Made by a program: the position numbers and the translations under genes. From positions 1 through 29,363 of the IMG/VR virus record IMGVR_UViG_3300048930_000689: DNA of 29,363 nt; one strand, given 5' to 3'. A model generated the notes under the pieces. That model searched no databases, was not told where the DNA came from, and saw only the letters and a program-made list of their open reading frames with translations. Source of the DNA: a virus. Within the stretch, counting starts at the first letter, position 1. Every line of letters starts with the position of its first letter. Of the stretch, positions 13,757 through 20,147 are shown in pieces.

Positions 13757-14162
13757 GCTCTAATTTTCCCCTGGAAGCCGCGCTGCTCATAGGCTTGCGG
13801 GTTGGCGCTTCCCGAAGGCCGGCGGCTTCGGCGCTGGCGGCGCGCGCCCTTGGAGCGCGGCCTGCCGGAGCGCGCGCCTCGCCTCGGCGTCGCTGCCCCT
13901 CAGGGCGCCCAAGGAAGCGGGCGCTGCGCGCTCAGATCGGGCCGCCAGAGGCCGGGAGCTGGGCGCCTAGGGCGACGCCCCCCGGATCCGGCCGGCCCCC
14001 CAGGGCGCTCCATTGAGCTTTTCGGGATCGGTTGAGGGCAGAGTTTTGGCTCAAGCGCTCATGTCTATTGGCAGATCACGAATCTGTTAAAGAAAACGGA
14101 GGCTCTGCCGATAAGTGTTGCATCAGGCGGCGATGGAGCTGCCTCAAGCAAGGAGATGCCCG
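13757..14162. promoter_or_regulatory. Structured non-coding divergent region
   Basis: About 400 bases without a credible gene between divergent units. The left part (13800-14010) is extremely G+C-rich with many inverted repeats: CCGAAG 13812-13817 / CTTCGG 13826-13831, GGCGCGCGC 13839-13847 / GCGCGCGCC 13870-13878, and GGGCGCCC 13903-13910. The right part (14041-14100) is AT-richer and holds CAGAT-5-ATCTG (14072-14086), flanked at a distance by GGCAGAG 14037-14043 / CTCTGCC 14103-14109. It must contain promoters for both directions. TTGGCA at 14068 has no -10 at proper spacing. It could also be an origin or a structured RNA. Confidence 0.5.
14150..14158 (+). promoter_or_regulatory. AAGGAGATG ribosome-binding box, recurrent in this genome
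   Basis: AAGGAGATG lies five bases before ATG 14163 and decides that start over GTG 14115 and ATG 14133. The identical nonamer precedes starts at 14417 (14403-14411), 14676 (14664-14672) and 23331 (23317-23325) on the plus strand. On the minus strand it precedes 22129 (22132-22140) and 20147 (20149-20157). Confidence 0.75.
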
Positions 14163-14387
14163 ATGCGCCAGCCGACGAAGAAGCAAGCCCTCGCCCTGAT
14201 CGGCCGCAAGGTGATCAACCGCCGGACGGGCGAGCGCGGCGAGATCACCGGCCTCAGCAGCCGCGAGGACAAGCCGGGCAACCCCGCCATCGTCGAGATC
14301 GCCATCGCCGGCGCGCGCTTCGGCGGCTGGGAATACCTGGACGACATCATCGACGGCACCGCGGGCTGCTGCTGGTACCTCGCCTGA
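14163..14387 (+). CDS. Small protein, unknown (first of the plus-strand small-gene unit)
   Basis: A 74-residue protein whose start is set by the AAGGAGATG box just upstream. It begins with a basic segment (RQPTKKQALALIGRKVINRR), then a beta-rich small domain (GERGEITGLSSRED, PAIVEIAIAGARFGGWEYL) and ends CCWYLA. The short-barrel-like pattern could be a KOW- or SH3-like binding module, which is only an impression. It is the first gene transcribed rightward from the structured region. Function unknown. Confidence 0.55.
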   Translation: MRQPTKKQALALIGRKVINRRTGERGEITGLSSREDKPGNPAIVEIAIAGARFGGWEYLDDIIDGTAGCCWYLA

Positions 14388-14416
14388 TCCTCAACCCCAT
14401 CGAAGGAGATGCCCCC

Positions 14417-14647
14417 ATGAGCAAGCTTGCAACCCTGACGCGCCCGCCGGTCCCCTTCTTCGCGCCCGCTCAGCCGCTCGTCACCGCCCTCTGGGAGGAG
14501 CTGCGCATCGTCGCCGCCGGCGGCGAGCCGGGCCCCTTGGGATCGCAGCCGACGCCCCCGATCTTCTGGCATGCGCTCGGCCAGATCACCGTCAACGCGG
14601 TGCATGCCGAGCTGCGCGCCCTGCTGGCCGAGCGCCAGAGCCTCTGA
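14417..14647 (+). CDS. Small protein, unknown
   Basis: A 76-residue protein from ATG 14417 with an AAGGAGATG box. The N-terminus is rich in proline and hydrophobic residues (TLTRPPVPFFAPAQPLV) and the C-terminus is helical (WHALGQITVNAVHAELRALLAERQ). No motif was recognised. It lies between two similarly organised small genes with the same ribosome-binding box, suggesting coordinated expression. Confidence 0.5.
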   Translation: MSKLATLTRPPVPFFAPAQPLVTALWEELRIVAAGGEPGPLGSQPTPPIFWHALGQITVNAVHAELRALLAERQSL

Positions 14648-14675
14648 GATCCACCATCACCCTAAGGAGATGCCC

Positions 14676-15347
14676 ATGAAGACCGAAGAGATCAGCTGCC
14701 CCATCGACGCCTCGCGCATGCTGCTGGAGCGCCACCTCGAAAACCTGCGCCTGCTCGTCAACCGCAGCCGCCCCTCGACTTGGGGCGTCGTCGATCGCCT
14801 CGATGGCGCCTGGACCTTCCAGGTCGCCGCCGGCGGCCGCTGGCAGCGCATCTTCGCCACGCCCTTCTACGATGGCGGCGACGGCCTGCCGGTTGGCTTC
14901 TGCGACGACGACGGCAACGAGGTCAGCTGCGAGCAGCTCGACTGGGGCATCACCGGCAATCTCGCCGCCGACGCCGCCAGCTACGTCGAGGCCGTCCAGG
15001 GCGCCATCGCCGATCGCTGCCGCCGCGAGGAGCAGGACATCGACGCGGCCGTCCGCGCCGCCGAGACGCCGGGATCCGCGCTCGGCCCCCTGCTCGGCGG
15101 CGAGCCGAAGCCGCACCCCCTCTACTCGACGACGCCGAGCGGCCCTATCTGCGAGAGCTGCGCGAAGCCGATCCCCTTCGATCAGCTGGGCTACTGCTGC
15201 TGGACGGACTTCGTCGGCCGCGATCGCTGCGCCTGCGAGGCCTGCCAGGAGCGCTCCTATGATCAGGCTCAGGAGGCGGCGCGCGAGAGCGGCGGCGCAG
15301 CTGCCGAGCAGGCCGCGAACACCGATCTCTATCTGAAGATGAAGTGA
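14676..15347 (+). CDS. Zinc-ribbon-containing protein, unknown
   Basis: A 223-residue protein from ATG 14676 with an AAGGAGATG box. The N-terminal half has a beta-rich segment (WGVVDRLDGAWTFQVAAGGRW, DGLPVGFCDDDGNEV). Near residues 160-190 there is a cysteine cluster CESC...CC...CACEAC that could bind zinc in a ribbon or treble-clef-like fold. The C-terminus is an alanine/glutamate-rich helix ending DLYLKMK. Such modules often bind nucleic acid or protein partners. No enzyme motif was seen; it is the largest gene in this small-gene unit. Confidence 0.55.
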   Translation: MKTEEISCPIDASRMLLERHLENLRLLVNRSRPSTWGVVDRLDGAWTFQVAAGGRWQRIFATPFYDGGDGLPVGFCDDDGNEVSCEQLDWGITGNLAADAASYVEAVQGAIADRCRREEQDIDAAVRAAETPGSALGPLLGGEPKPHPLYSTTPSGPICESCAKPIPFDQLGYCCWTDFVGRDRCACEACQERSYDQAQEAARESGGAAAEQAANTDLYLKMK

Positions 15348-15355
15348 GGCAAGCC

Positions 15356-15625
15356 ATGGCCGACGAAGAGCTGGCGGCGAAGCTATCTGCTCTCGCCCTC
15401 CAAGGATCCGACGAGGCGCACCACCGCAAGATGTGGGCCGTCGCCGAGCTGCTGGCCGCGGCCGAGCTGCTGGTGATCAGCATGCACGACGAGGCGATCC
15501 AGGAGCGCGAGCTGGCGACGACGATGATCGAAGAAGAAGCTGCGGGCCGCGAGGCGCGGACGCTATCCATCTACCGCGTCGAGCTGGCCGCTATGCGCCG
15601 ACGCATCCCCCTAGGAGTGAAGTGA
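15356..15625 (+). CDS. Small helical protein, unknown
   Basis: An 89-residue protein. ATG 15356 is chosen with GAGG at 15346-15349; a GTG at 15344 is the alternative. The sequence is almost entirely helical and acidic with alanine/leucine/glutamate runs (AVAELLAAAELLVISMHDEAIQERELATTMIEEEAAG), probably a helical bundle or coiled coil. It overlaps the next start by one base (TGATG). Function unknown. Confidence 0.5.
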   Translation: MADEELAAKLSALALQGSDEAHHRKMWAVAELLAAAELLVISMHDEAIQERELATTMIEEEAAGREARTLSIYRVELAAMRRRIPLGVK

Positions 15626-15855
15626 TGAAGACCATCGTGATCGGGCAGGCCGTGAAGGAGATCAGGCCGATGACGGAAGCCGAGGCGGAGGCCGAGGGCT
15701 GGGAGTTCAATCGACGCCATGGGGCGCCGACGGTGATCGTCCTCGCCAACGGGACGTTGATCTATGCGTCGCGCGACGACGAGGGCAACGGGCCAGGCCA
15801 GCTCTTCGGCCGCGACCCCAAGGGCGTCGGCATCGAGCTGCGGGGTGGCGCATGA
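15625..15855 (+). CDS. Small conserved-type phage protein
   Basis: A 76-residue protein from ATG 15625 with AGGAG at 15613-15617. The pattern IRPMTEAEAEAEGWE, then PTVIVLANGTLIYASRDDEGNGPGQLFG resembles a small protein type I recall from many phages and bacteria, with a 'VIxLxNGxxIYxSxDxEGNGPGxLFG' signature and no known function. It overlaps the next gene by ATGA (15852-15855). The signature match is from memory and unverified. Confidence 0.6.
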   Translation: MKTIVIGQAVKEIRPMTEAEAEAEGWEFNRRHGAPTVIVLANGTLIYASRDDEGNGPGQLFGRDPKGVGIELRGGA

Positions 15856-16196
15856 TCGTCGGCTTCACTTCCCTGGTCAGCCGCGGCGACGCCGAGTTCG
15901 AGATCGACGCCCAGGCTCAGGTGCGGCGCGGCCGTCCGGCGAAGCTCTACGGAGAGGACGCGCATCCGGGCGACATCGATGAGGTCCGCTTCGACTGGAT
16001 CATGGTGTCGCCGACGACGCCGGCGGAGGGCCCATGGCCGGCGCTCTGCGCGAAGGAGTTCGCCGCGGCCTTCGGCGGCGCCGCCCTGGAGATGCTCGAA
16101 GCCGAGGCCATCGAGGAGCATAAAAACTATGCGTCCATGCTGGACGATAGGAGAGCCGACTATGAGTTCGAGCGCATGCGCGATGGCGACTGGTGA
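15852..16196 (+). CDS. Hypothetical acidic protein
   Basis: A 114-residue acidic protein from ATG 15852 in an ATGA overlap. It combines a beta-rich N-terminal part (MIVGFTSLVSRGDAEFEID, DEVRFDWIMVSPTTPAEG) with a helical C-terminal part (AKEFAAAFGGAALEMLEAEAIEEHKNYASM). Its last 35 bases overlap the start of the following wHTH gene in another frame. No motif was recognised. Confidence 0.5.
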   Translation: MIVGFTSLVSRGDAEFEIDAQAQVRRGRPAKLYGEDAHPGDIDEVRFDWIMVSPTTPAEGPWPALCAKEFAAAFGGAALEMLEAEAIEEHKNYASMLDDRRADYEFERMRDGDW

Positions 16197-16479
16197 TCTC
16201 TTGAGCCTCGCCGAGCTTCGCCGCTTCTATCCTCGTCGCCGCTTCCCCGTCCGGCGCGCGATCGTCGAGGCTCTCCAGTCCTCGGGCTGCCAGATGCTCT
16301 CTCCGGCCGAGCTGGCGCGCCGGGTCTACCGCGAGACGCCGAGCGGCGACCGGATCTCCCGCCTCATGCAGAGCATCTACCTGATGCGCAAGGAGCTGGG
16401 CCCGGACTGGCTCGTGGACGTGCAGATCCATCGAGGAACCTCGGTGATCACGCTGCACTCCAGCCGCCTGATCCTGTAG
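16162..16479 (+). CDS. Winged-helix DNA-binding protein, OmpR-type-like
   Basis: A 105-residue protein. ATG 16162 is supported by AGGAGAG at 16149-16155; ATG 16183 is an internal alternative. The core LSPAELARRVYRETPSGDRISRLMQSIYLMRKELG, then a strand pair ending RGTSVITLHS, resembles the winged helix of OmpR-family regulators (trans-acting helix, R-x-KLG, then the wing) without any receiver domain. It would bind DNA as a stand-alone regulator. It is the last gene of its transcription unit and is followed by a strong terminator. Confidence 0.6.
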   Translation: MSSSACAMATGDLLSLAELRRFYPRRRFPVRRAIVEALQSSGCQMLSPAELARRVYRETPSGDRISRLMQSIYLMRKELGPDWLVDVQIHRGTSVITLHSSRLIL

Positions 16480-16505
16480 GCTCGCCTGGATAGATCATCC
16501 CAACG

Positions 16506-16536
16506 GGGGCCGCTTGCTTTGCAGGCGGCCCCTTCT
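16506..16536 (+). terminator. Hairpin terminator after the small-gene unit
   Basis: GGGGCCGCTTGC (16506-16517), loop TTT, GCAGGCGGCCCC (16521-16532): a 12-bp stem with one G-T wobble, followed by TTCT. It lies 26 bases after the wHTH gene and separates the small-gene unit from the ParB-like/Mom-like pair, implying a separate promoter or regulated read-through for that pair. The downstream T-tract is short, so efficiency is uncertain. Confidence 0.75.
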
Positions 16537-16598
16537 CTGTGGCAAGATGGCTCCATCTTCCCCCGAAGCCAGCTCTCCCCCAGGAGCCAGAACGCCCG

Positions 16599-17204
16599 AT
16601 GCAAGTCGAGACGCGCCCTATCTCTTCGTTGGTCCTCGATCCTGCCAACGCCAGGAAGCACGGCCCGAAGAACCTCGCCGCCATCAAGGGCAGCCTCGCG
16701 CGCTTCGGGCAGCAGAAGCCCATCATCATCTCGGATGCCGGCGTCGTCATCGCTGGCAACGGCACCCTGACGGCGGCGATGGAGCTGGGCTGGACGGAGA
16801 TCGACTGCGTCCGCACGCATCTCTCCGGCAGCGACCTGACGGCCTTCGGCATCGCCGACAACCGGACGGCGGAGCTGGCGGAGTGGGATCCGGAGAACCT
16901 CGGCGCGCTGCTCGGCGCCCTGGACGAAGAGTTCCCGCTGGATCAAATCGGCTTCGACGAGGCCGACCTTGCGGCGATGGGCATCGGCATCGACGAGGCA
17001 CCGCTTCCCGATCTGCCCGATGGCGACCGGCTGCCCTTCCAGCAGATGGCCTTCCATCTCCATGACTCGCAGGTCGACCTGGTTGATCGCGCGCTCGAGT
17101 CCGCGCATGAACTCGGTGACTACGACAAGGACCTCAATCCGAACAAGAGCGGCAACGCGCTCGCGCGCATCTGCGCCGCCTATCTGAAGATGCGCCATGG
17201 GTAA
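16599..17204 (+). CDS. ParB-like N-terminal-domain protein
   Basis: A 201-residue protein from ATG 16599 (AGGAG 16582-16586, slightly long spacing). The first 100 residues are a ParB/sulfiredoxin-type domain: ISSLVLDPANARKHG, LARFGQQKPIIIS, VVIAGNGTLTAAMELG and FGIADNRTAELAEWD. GNG (53-55) stands in the nucleotide-binding GxxR-type loop. The C-terminal region is acidic with a conserved-looking KSGNALARICAAYLK end. Phage ParB-like proteins of this type are often next to DNA methyltransferases or modification genes rather than ParA, and none is present here. It overlaps the Mom-like gene by eight bases, so the two are likely functional partners. Confidence 0.8.
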   Translation: MQVETRPISSLVLDPANARKHGPKNLAAIKGSLARFGQQKPIIISDAGVVIAGNGTLTAAMELGWTEIDCVRTHLSGSDLTAFGIADNRTAELAEWDPENLGALLGALDEEFPLDQIGFDEADLAAMGIGIDEAPLPDLPDGDRLPFQQMAFHLHDSQVDLVDRALESAHELGDYDKDLNPNKSGNALARICAAYLKMRHG

Positions 17205-17949
17205 GGCAAAGCAGATCCACGTCGCGCCGATATCGCGCGAGCATGCCAACGGCGTCTGCAAGCGCTTCCATTACTCGGGCACCGTGGTGCTCGGGAGCCA
17301 GCTACATCTCGGGGTCTTCCTGGACGGCCGCCTTGAAGGCGTGATGCAGTTCGGGCCGCCCATCGACAAGCGCAAGCTGATCGGCATCGTCGCGGACACC
17401 CCATGGAACGGCTTCCTGGAGCTGAACCGCATGGCCTTCGGGCCGCGGCTGCCGCGCAACTCCGAGAGCCGAGCTCTGGCCATCGCGATGAAGATCATCC
17501 GGAAGAACTACCCGCATGTGCAGTGGGTTGTCAGCTTCGCCGATGGCACGCAGTGCGGCGACGGGACGATCTACCGCGCCTCCGGCTTCGTCCTCACGGC
17601 GATCCGGAAGAACCAGACGATCATGCGGATGCCCGATGGATCCGTCGAGGTCTGCCATAACGCATCGACGCCGAAGAAGGCGAGCGGATCGATCCGGGCG
17701 CGCGGCGGTGTCGCGATGCCTGGGTTTCAGCTACGCTACATCTACTTCCTGGATCCGTCCGCGCGGGGGCGGCTGGTCGGATCTGAGGTAGGCTTCTCGG
17801 AGATCGAGCGCGTGGGCGCCGGGATGTATCGGGGAGAGAAGAGACGCGCCGGAAGCAAAGCGATCGTTGCGTCCGCTAACCATGCGGAAGGGGGCGGTGA
17901 AACTCCGACCCCGGCGCTCCACTCCTCCCCCGATCAGTCGTCCTCCTGA
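17197..17949 (+). CDS. Mom-like DNA base-modification protein
   Basis: A 250-residue protein from ATG 17197, overlapping the ParB-like gene. The core (residues about 15-185) reads KRFHYSG, LHLGVFLDGRLEGVMQFGPP, NGFLELNRMAF, NSESRALAIAMKIIRK, WVVSFADGTQCGDGTIYRAS. I recognise this as the GNAT-fold family of phage Mu Mom, which converts adenines to a carbamoylmethyl form and blocks many restriction enzymes. The His25-Tyr26 pair and the SFADG segment are candidate active-site elements by analogy with Mu Mom. The C-terminal tail is basic, then Gly/Pro/Ser-rich. No Com-like translational activator was found nearby. The 3' end overlaps the converging gene by 16 bases. Confidence 0.75.
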   Translation: MGKAKQIHVAPISREHANGVCKRFHYSGTVVLGSQLHLGVFLDGRLEGVMQFGPPIDKRKLIGIVADTPWNGFLELNRMAFGPRLPRNSESRALAIAMKIIRKNYPHVQWVVSFADGTQCGDGTIYRASGFVLTAIRKNQTIMRMPDGSVEVCHNASTPKKASGSIRARGGVAMPGFQLRYIYFLDPSARGRLVGSEVGFSEIERVGAGMYRGEKRRAGSKAIVASANHAEGGGETPTPALHSSPDQSSS

Positions 17950-18131
17950 TCCTGGACGATCACCTGCCTGCAGCAGCGCTCATCCTTGAGCCGCTGCACG
18001 TACTCCGTGATGGATCCCATCGGCACCTGCGTCTTGAACTGCAGGTCTGAAGTCTGGACGCCGGCACCGCCGCGGTAGGCCGGCTCGACGAAGATGGCGA
18101 AGCGACCCAGGAAGTCGACGCGATACCTCAC
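17934..18131 (-). CDS. Small protein, unknown (end of minus-strand unit)
   Basis: A 65-residue protein. GTG 18131 is chosen because it overlaps the previous stop as GTGA. It starts VRYRVDFLGRFAIFVEPAYRG, a beta-rich segment, and ends in a charged stretch (RLKDERCCRQVIVQDQEDD). No motif was recognised. It is the last gene of the long minus-strand unit and converges with the Mom-like gene. A small inverted repeat GATCAG 17932-17937 / CTGATC 17946-17951 lies in the overlap. Confidence 0.5.
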   Translation of the reverse strand: MRYRVDFLGRFAIFVEPAYRGGAGVQTSDLQFKTQVPMGSITEYVQRLKDERCCRQVIVQDQEDD

Positions 18132-18322
18132 TTTGGTTTCCTTCCCTCTCTCCAGGCCTTCAGAGCCTGATAGAGAGAAGTGATCTTCCATCCCGCGCCG
18201 CGCGGATGACTGCTCTGCTCGACAGCTTCAGCTAGTCGATCTCCTAGCTCACGGAGAGCGGCGTTCTCGGCCTCAAGCTCCTGGATGAACCTCTCTGACG
18301 ACCCCAGAAGTTTGTCGCTCAT
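18128..18322 (-). CDS. Small coiled-coil protein
   Basis: A 64-residue protein from ATG 18322, with GGAGGTGA just upstream on the minus strand. Residues 9-40 (SERFIQELEAENAALRELGDRLAEAVEQ) have clear leucine/alanine heptads and would form a coiled coil, followed by a basic tail ending WREGRKPK. It overlaps its neighbours by four bases on both sides. Function unknown. Confidence 0.55.
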   Translation of the reverse strand: MSDKLLGSSERFIQELEAENAALRELGDRLAEAVEQSSHPRGAGWKITSLYQALKAWREGRKPK

Positions 18323-18540
18323 GTCTTCACCTCCTCCAGAGCTCGCGACAGAAACCTCGCTCGGATCTTTTCGTCGCGGACGTTCTCGATCGCGCGCGCA
18401 AGCCTGCGACTGACGTCGAGCGCCTGGCGATCCGCCTGGCGATCCGGATGCGGAGCTGCCCATAGAACCGGCAAGATCAGCATGGACTCGAAGTCCGTCA
18501 GCTCGATAAGCACTCTGTCCTTCTGGAAGCCTAGTCGCAT
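18319..18540 (-). CDS. Small helical protein, unknown
   Basis: A 73-residue protein. ATG 18540 overlaps the TGA of the upstream gene (TGATG); a GTG at 18543 is also possible. The N-terminal half has a hydrophobic strand/helix (VLIELTDFESMLILPVLWA) and the C-terminal half is a charged helix (VSRRLARAIENVRDEKIRARFLSRALEEV). No motif was recognised. Coupling to both neighbours supports expression. Confidence 0.5.
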   Translation of the reverse strand: MRLGFQKDRVLIELTDFESMLILPVLWAAPHPDRQADRQALDVSRRLARAIENVRDEKIRARFLSRALEEVKT

Positions 18541-18689
18541 CACGACTCCCAGAAGAAGACGTCACCGCGGCGCGCCTTCACAGAGAGGGTGTCGCGATGC
18601 TTCAGGAAGCACCACATCACATAGAACCCGATCCAGATCGGCGCCGTGAGCAGGCACGTCCAGTTAACGATCAATCTTGCCAGCCTCAT
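18540..18689 (-). CDS. 49-residue single-helix membrane protein
   Basis: A short gene from ATG 18689 with GGAGGG upstream on the minus strand. Residues 4-29 (ARLIVNWTCLLTAPIWIGF followed by YVMWCF) form one transmembrane helix with a basic C-terminal tail (LKHRDTLSVKARRGDV). It overlaps the Lar-like gene by 26 bases and couples to its successor by TGATG. One of several tiny membrane proteins in this unit; function unknown. Confidence 0.6.
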   Translation of the reverse strand: MRLARLIVNWTCLLTAPIWIGFYVMWCFLKHRDTLSVKARRGDVFFWES

Positions 18690-18873
18690 CGGCTTCCCTC
18701 CTGCGCAGGGCGACGGTCGGACCCCTGCGCCATGCTTGAGCTGCCCGGTTGGTGTTCTTCTTCCACTGGCCTCGCGCGCCGCACTTCAGGCAGAGCGCGG
18801 CGACGAGTTCGAAGGTGTGCATGGTGCCGATCTTCTTCGATCCGCACCACCAGCACGGGACAAAGTCCGTCAT
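18664..18873 (-). CDS. Lar-like zinc-ribbon protein (possible restriction alleviation)
   Basis: A 69-residue protein; ATG 18873 is chosen for its ATGA overlap with the upstream gene and GGGAGG on the minus strand. It has CWWC (7-10) with GSKKIG, CLKC (28-31) with GARGQW, then a NTNRAAQAWRR helix. This CxxCGS...CxxCGARG...A(x)xAWNxR layout is that of Lar-family zinc ribbons. Named for the Rac prophage restriction alleviation protein, the family also includes many phage proteins of untested function. An anti-restriction role would fit the modification genes nearby. Confidence 0.68.
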   Translation of the reverse strand: MTDFVPCWWCGSKKIGTMHTFELVAALCLKCGARGQWKKNTNRAAQAWRRGPTVALRRREADEAGKIDR

Positions 18874-18998
18874 CGCCGTCGCCTCCCGCGCCACCAGTCG
18901 GCGACGCCATCGGCGAGCAGGCCGAAGAGAAGCGCCGCGACCATCGCCGCACAGACGAGGATGCCGCAGAGCAGCGCCTCTCGGCTCTGATCGATCAT
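18870..18998 (-). CDS. 42-residue single-helix membrane protein
   Basis: From ATG 18998, with AGGAGG upstream on the minus strand, and ATGA overlaps on both sides. The product is MIDQSREALLCGILVCAAMV, AALLFGLLADGV, then a tryptophan/arginine-rich end (ADWWRGRRRR): one hydrophobic helix with a strongly basic cytoplasmic tail. Clean overlaps and a good ribosome-binding site make it a credible gene despite its size. Function unknown. Confidence 0.6.
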   Translation of the reverse strand: MIDQSREALLCGILVCAAMVAALLFGLLADGVADWWRGRRRR

Positions 18999-19390
18999 CT
19001 GAGCGCCTCCTGGAGATCCTGAGGCGTCACCCCCTTGAGGCCGACGAAGATGCTCGGCGGCAGATCGTACTCTTCGCCGGCGCGCCGCCAGAGATGCAGG
19101 CAGTTCGGGTGATTGTTCACGTACTCGCTCTGCCGCGGATGGAACTGCACCACGGTGTCATCGAAGTCCCAGAAGAGATCCTTGATGGCGCACATTTCCG
19201 CCCAGGTCGGGCAGCGGTTGGTCAGGGACACGGAGACGTGCTCCCATCCTCCCCCATCAGAGGCGATCACCTTGATGATCACGCCGCGCACGCGCACATA
19301 GAAGAGTCCGAACTGATCGCCCGGCTCCGTGCGGAACTGCCCGGCCTTTACCCTGAACACCTCGGCGTCGGGCCCTACCCTGAAGCTCAT
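18995..19390 (-). CDS. DUF7694-like conserved phage protein
   Basis: A 131-residue protein from ATG 19390 with AGGAGG upstream on the minus strand. The region GVIIKVIASDGGGWEHVSVS, CPTWAEMCAIKDLFWD and VVQFHPRQSEYVNNHPNCLHLWR is highly characteristic of a small conserved protein found in many phages (DUF7694, name from memory). It often sits in early or accessory modules. The function is unknown; the many conserved Trp, His, Asn and Cys residues suggest an enzyme or metal-binding fold. It is coupled by four-base overlaps to both neighbours. Confidence 0.72.
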   Translation of the reverse strand: MSFRVGPDAEVFRVKAGQFRTEPGDQFGLFYVRVRGVIIKVIASDGGGWEHVSVSLTNRCPTWAEMCAIKDLFWDFDDTVVQFHPRQSEYVNNHPNCLHLWRRAGEEYDLPPSIFVGLKGVTPQDLQEALR

Positions 19391-19527
19391 CGCATGTCCT
19401 CCTGATCGGCCGGGCACTCGTCGCTCCACTCCCAATAGACGCGGCGCGCGGTGCAGGACATGACGCCGACCAGGAAGCAGCCCCAGAAGATCGCCCAGAA
19501 GGCTCTCTCGAAATCGACTCGCGGCAT
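19387..19527 (-). CDS. 46-residue membrane protein
   Basis: ATG 19527 begins a 46-residue product, MPRVDFERAFWAIFWGCFLV, GVMSCTA, then an acidic tail with two tryptophans. Residues 9-27 form a transmembrane helix. It overlaps the DUF7694-like gene by ATGA and follows the upstream gene by two bases. Function unknown; the fourth charged-tail miniprotein type in the unit. Confidence 0.55.
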   Translation of the reverse strand: MPRVDFERAFWAIFWGCFLVGVMSCTARRVYWEWSDECPADQEDMR

Positions 19528-19529
19528 CT

Positions 19530-19688
19530 TCACTGCGGACCTCCCAGCTTCGTCGGATCGATCATGAAGCGCCAGAGCATGTAGGCGAGGATGCGCCGCT
19601 TCTCTGTCCAGTCGTGCCGATTGAGGCGGCCGAGGATGATCTCCAGAGAGACCATCTCGGGGTCGCGCGGCTTCTTGCGGCGCTTCAT
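19530..19688 (-). CDS. 52-residue basic protein
   Basis: From ATG 19688, in ATGA overlap with its upstream neighbour and with GGAGGG on the minus strand about ten bases ahead. The product is very basic at the N-terminus (MKRRKKPRDPEM) and then helical (VSLEIILGRLNRHDWTEKRRILAYMLWRFMID). It could bind nucleic acid or a protein partner; no motif recognised. Confidence 0.5.
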   Translation of the reverse strand: MKRRKKPRDPEMVSLEIILGRLNRHDWTEKRRILAYMLWRFMIDPTKLGGPQ

Positions 19689-19822
19689 AGCGGGATGCCC
19701 TCCGCGTTGTCGCAGGCCTCGTTGAGCGCCTCATAGGCTGGCACGCTCATCATGTAGTCCTTCGCGATGCGCCGGACTTCGGAGATCAGATCCTTCAGAG
19801 CCTGAGCAGCTTCGTCGCTCAT
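19685..19822 (-). CDS. 45-residue acidic protein
   Basis: From ATG 19822, overlapping its upstream neighbour by four bases. The product (MSDEAAQALKDLISEVRRIA, KDYMMSVPAYEALNEACDNA, EGIPL) is one acidic helix pair. No function can be proposed; support is from tight packing and the start/stop overlaps. Confidence 0.5.
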   Translation of the reverse strand: MSDEAAQALKDLISEVRRIAKDYMMSVPAYEALNEACDNAEGIPL

Positions 19823-20037
19823 GACTGGATCTCCTTCCGGCGCAGCTCGATGAAGGCGGCGAGCCCGAGGATCAGCGCCTCTCCATCCTTGTTCAGCTCC
19901 TTGGAGAGGTAGCAGCTCTGCATCTCGAAGCCGGCCTGGCCTCTGCAGGCGACGAACAACTCCCGCGCCATGGTGTTCAGCATCTCGGCCTGCTCGTGCG
20001 CGTCGGCGCAGGAGAAGGCCTTTGCGAGTACGCTCAT
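19819..20037 (-). CDS. Small helical protein, unknown
   Basis: A 72-residue protein; ATG 20037 is chosen for its ATGA overlap with the upstream gene and GAAGGGGG on the minus strand. It is helical with three cysteines (FSCADAHEQAEMLNTMARELFVACRG, MQSCYLSKELNK) and ends with a predicted helix (LGLAAFIELRRKEIQS). No motif recognised. Cysteine spacing does not resemble a zinc finger. Confidence 0.5.
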   Translation of the reverse strand: MSVLAKAFSCADAHEQAEMLNTMARELFVACRGQAGFEMQSCYLSKELNKDGEALILGLAAFIELRRKEIQS

Positions 20038-20147
20038 GCGCGCCCCCTTCTGTTGCGATGCTCTTCCCAGATGATCGTCACGGCCCAGACCGCGCCGAAC
20101 GTGATCGCGAGAGCGTACTTGCCGACCTTCTTCACAGTTTCCATCAT
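20034..20147 (-). CDS. 37-residue single-helix membrane protein
   Basis: ATG ATG at 20147/20144 follows the AAGGAGATG box (20149-20157, minus strand). The product, METVKKVGKYALAITFGAVW, AVTIIWEEHRNRRGRA, has a transmembrane helix near residues 12-27 with a basic tail. It overlaps both neighbours by four bases. The strong dedicated ribosome-binding site argues for real, even high, expression. Confidence 0.6.
   Translation of the reverse strand: MMETVKKVGKYALAITFGAVWAVTIIWEEHRNRRGRA

Noticed and set aside
13750-14035. Two plus-strand open frames in the GC-rich gap
   Set aside because: Arg/Pro/Ala-rich low-complexity products without ribosome-binding sites; the region is better explained as structured non-coding DNA.
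14068-14091. Sigma-70 promoter from TTGGCA
   Set aside because: TTGGCA at 14068 is good, but no TATAAT-like element lies 16-18 bases downstream; the TGTTAA-like sequence is only about 11 bases away.
16377-17261. 294-codon minus-strand open frame
   Set aside because: Antisense to the wHTH end, the terminator and the ParB-like gene; crossing a strong hairpin makes a gene unlikely.
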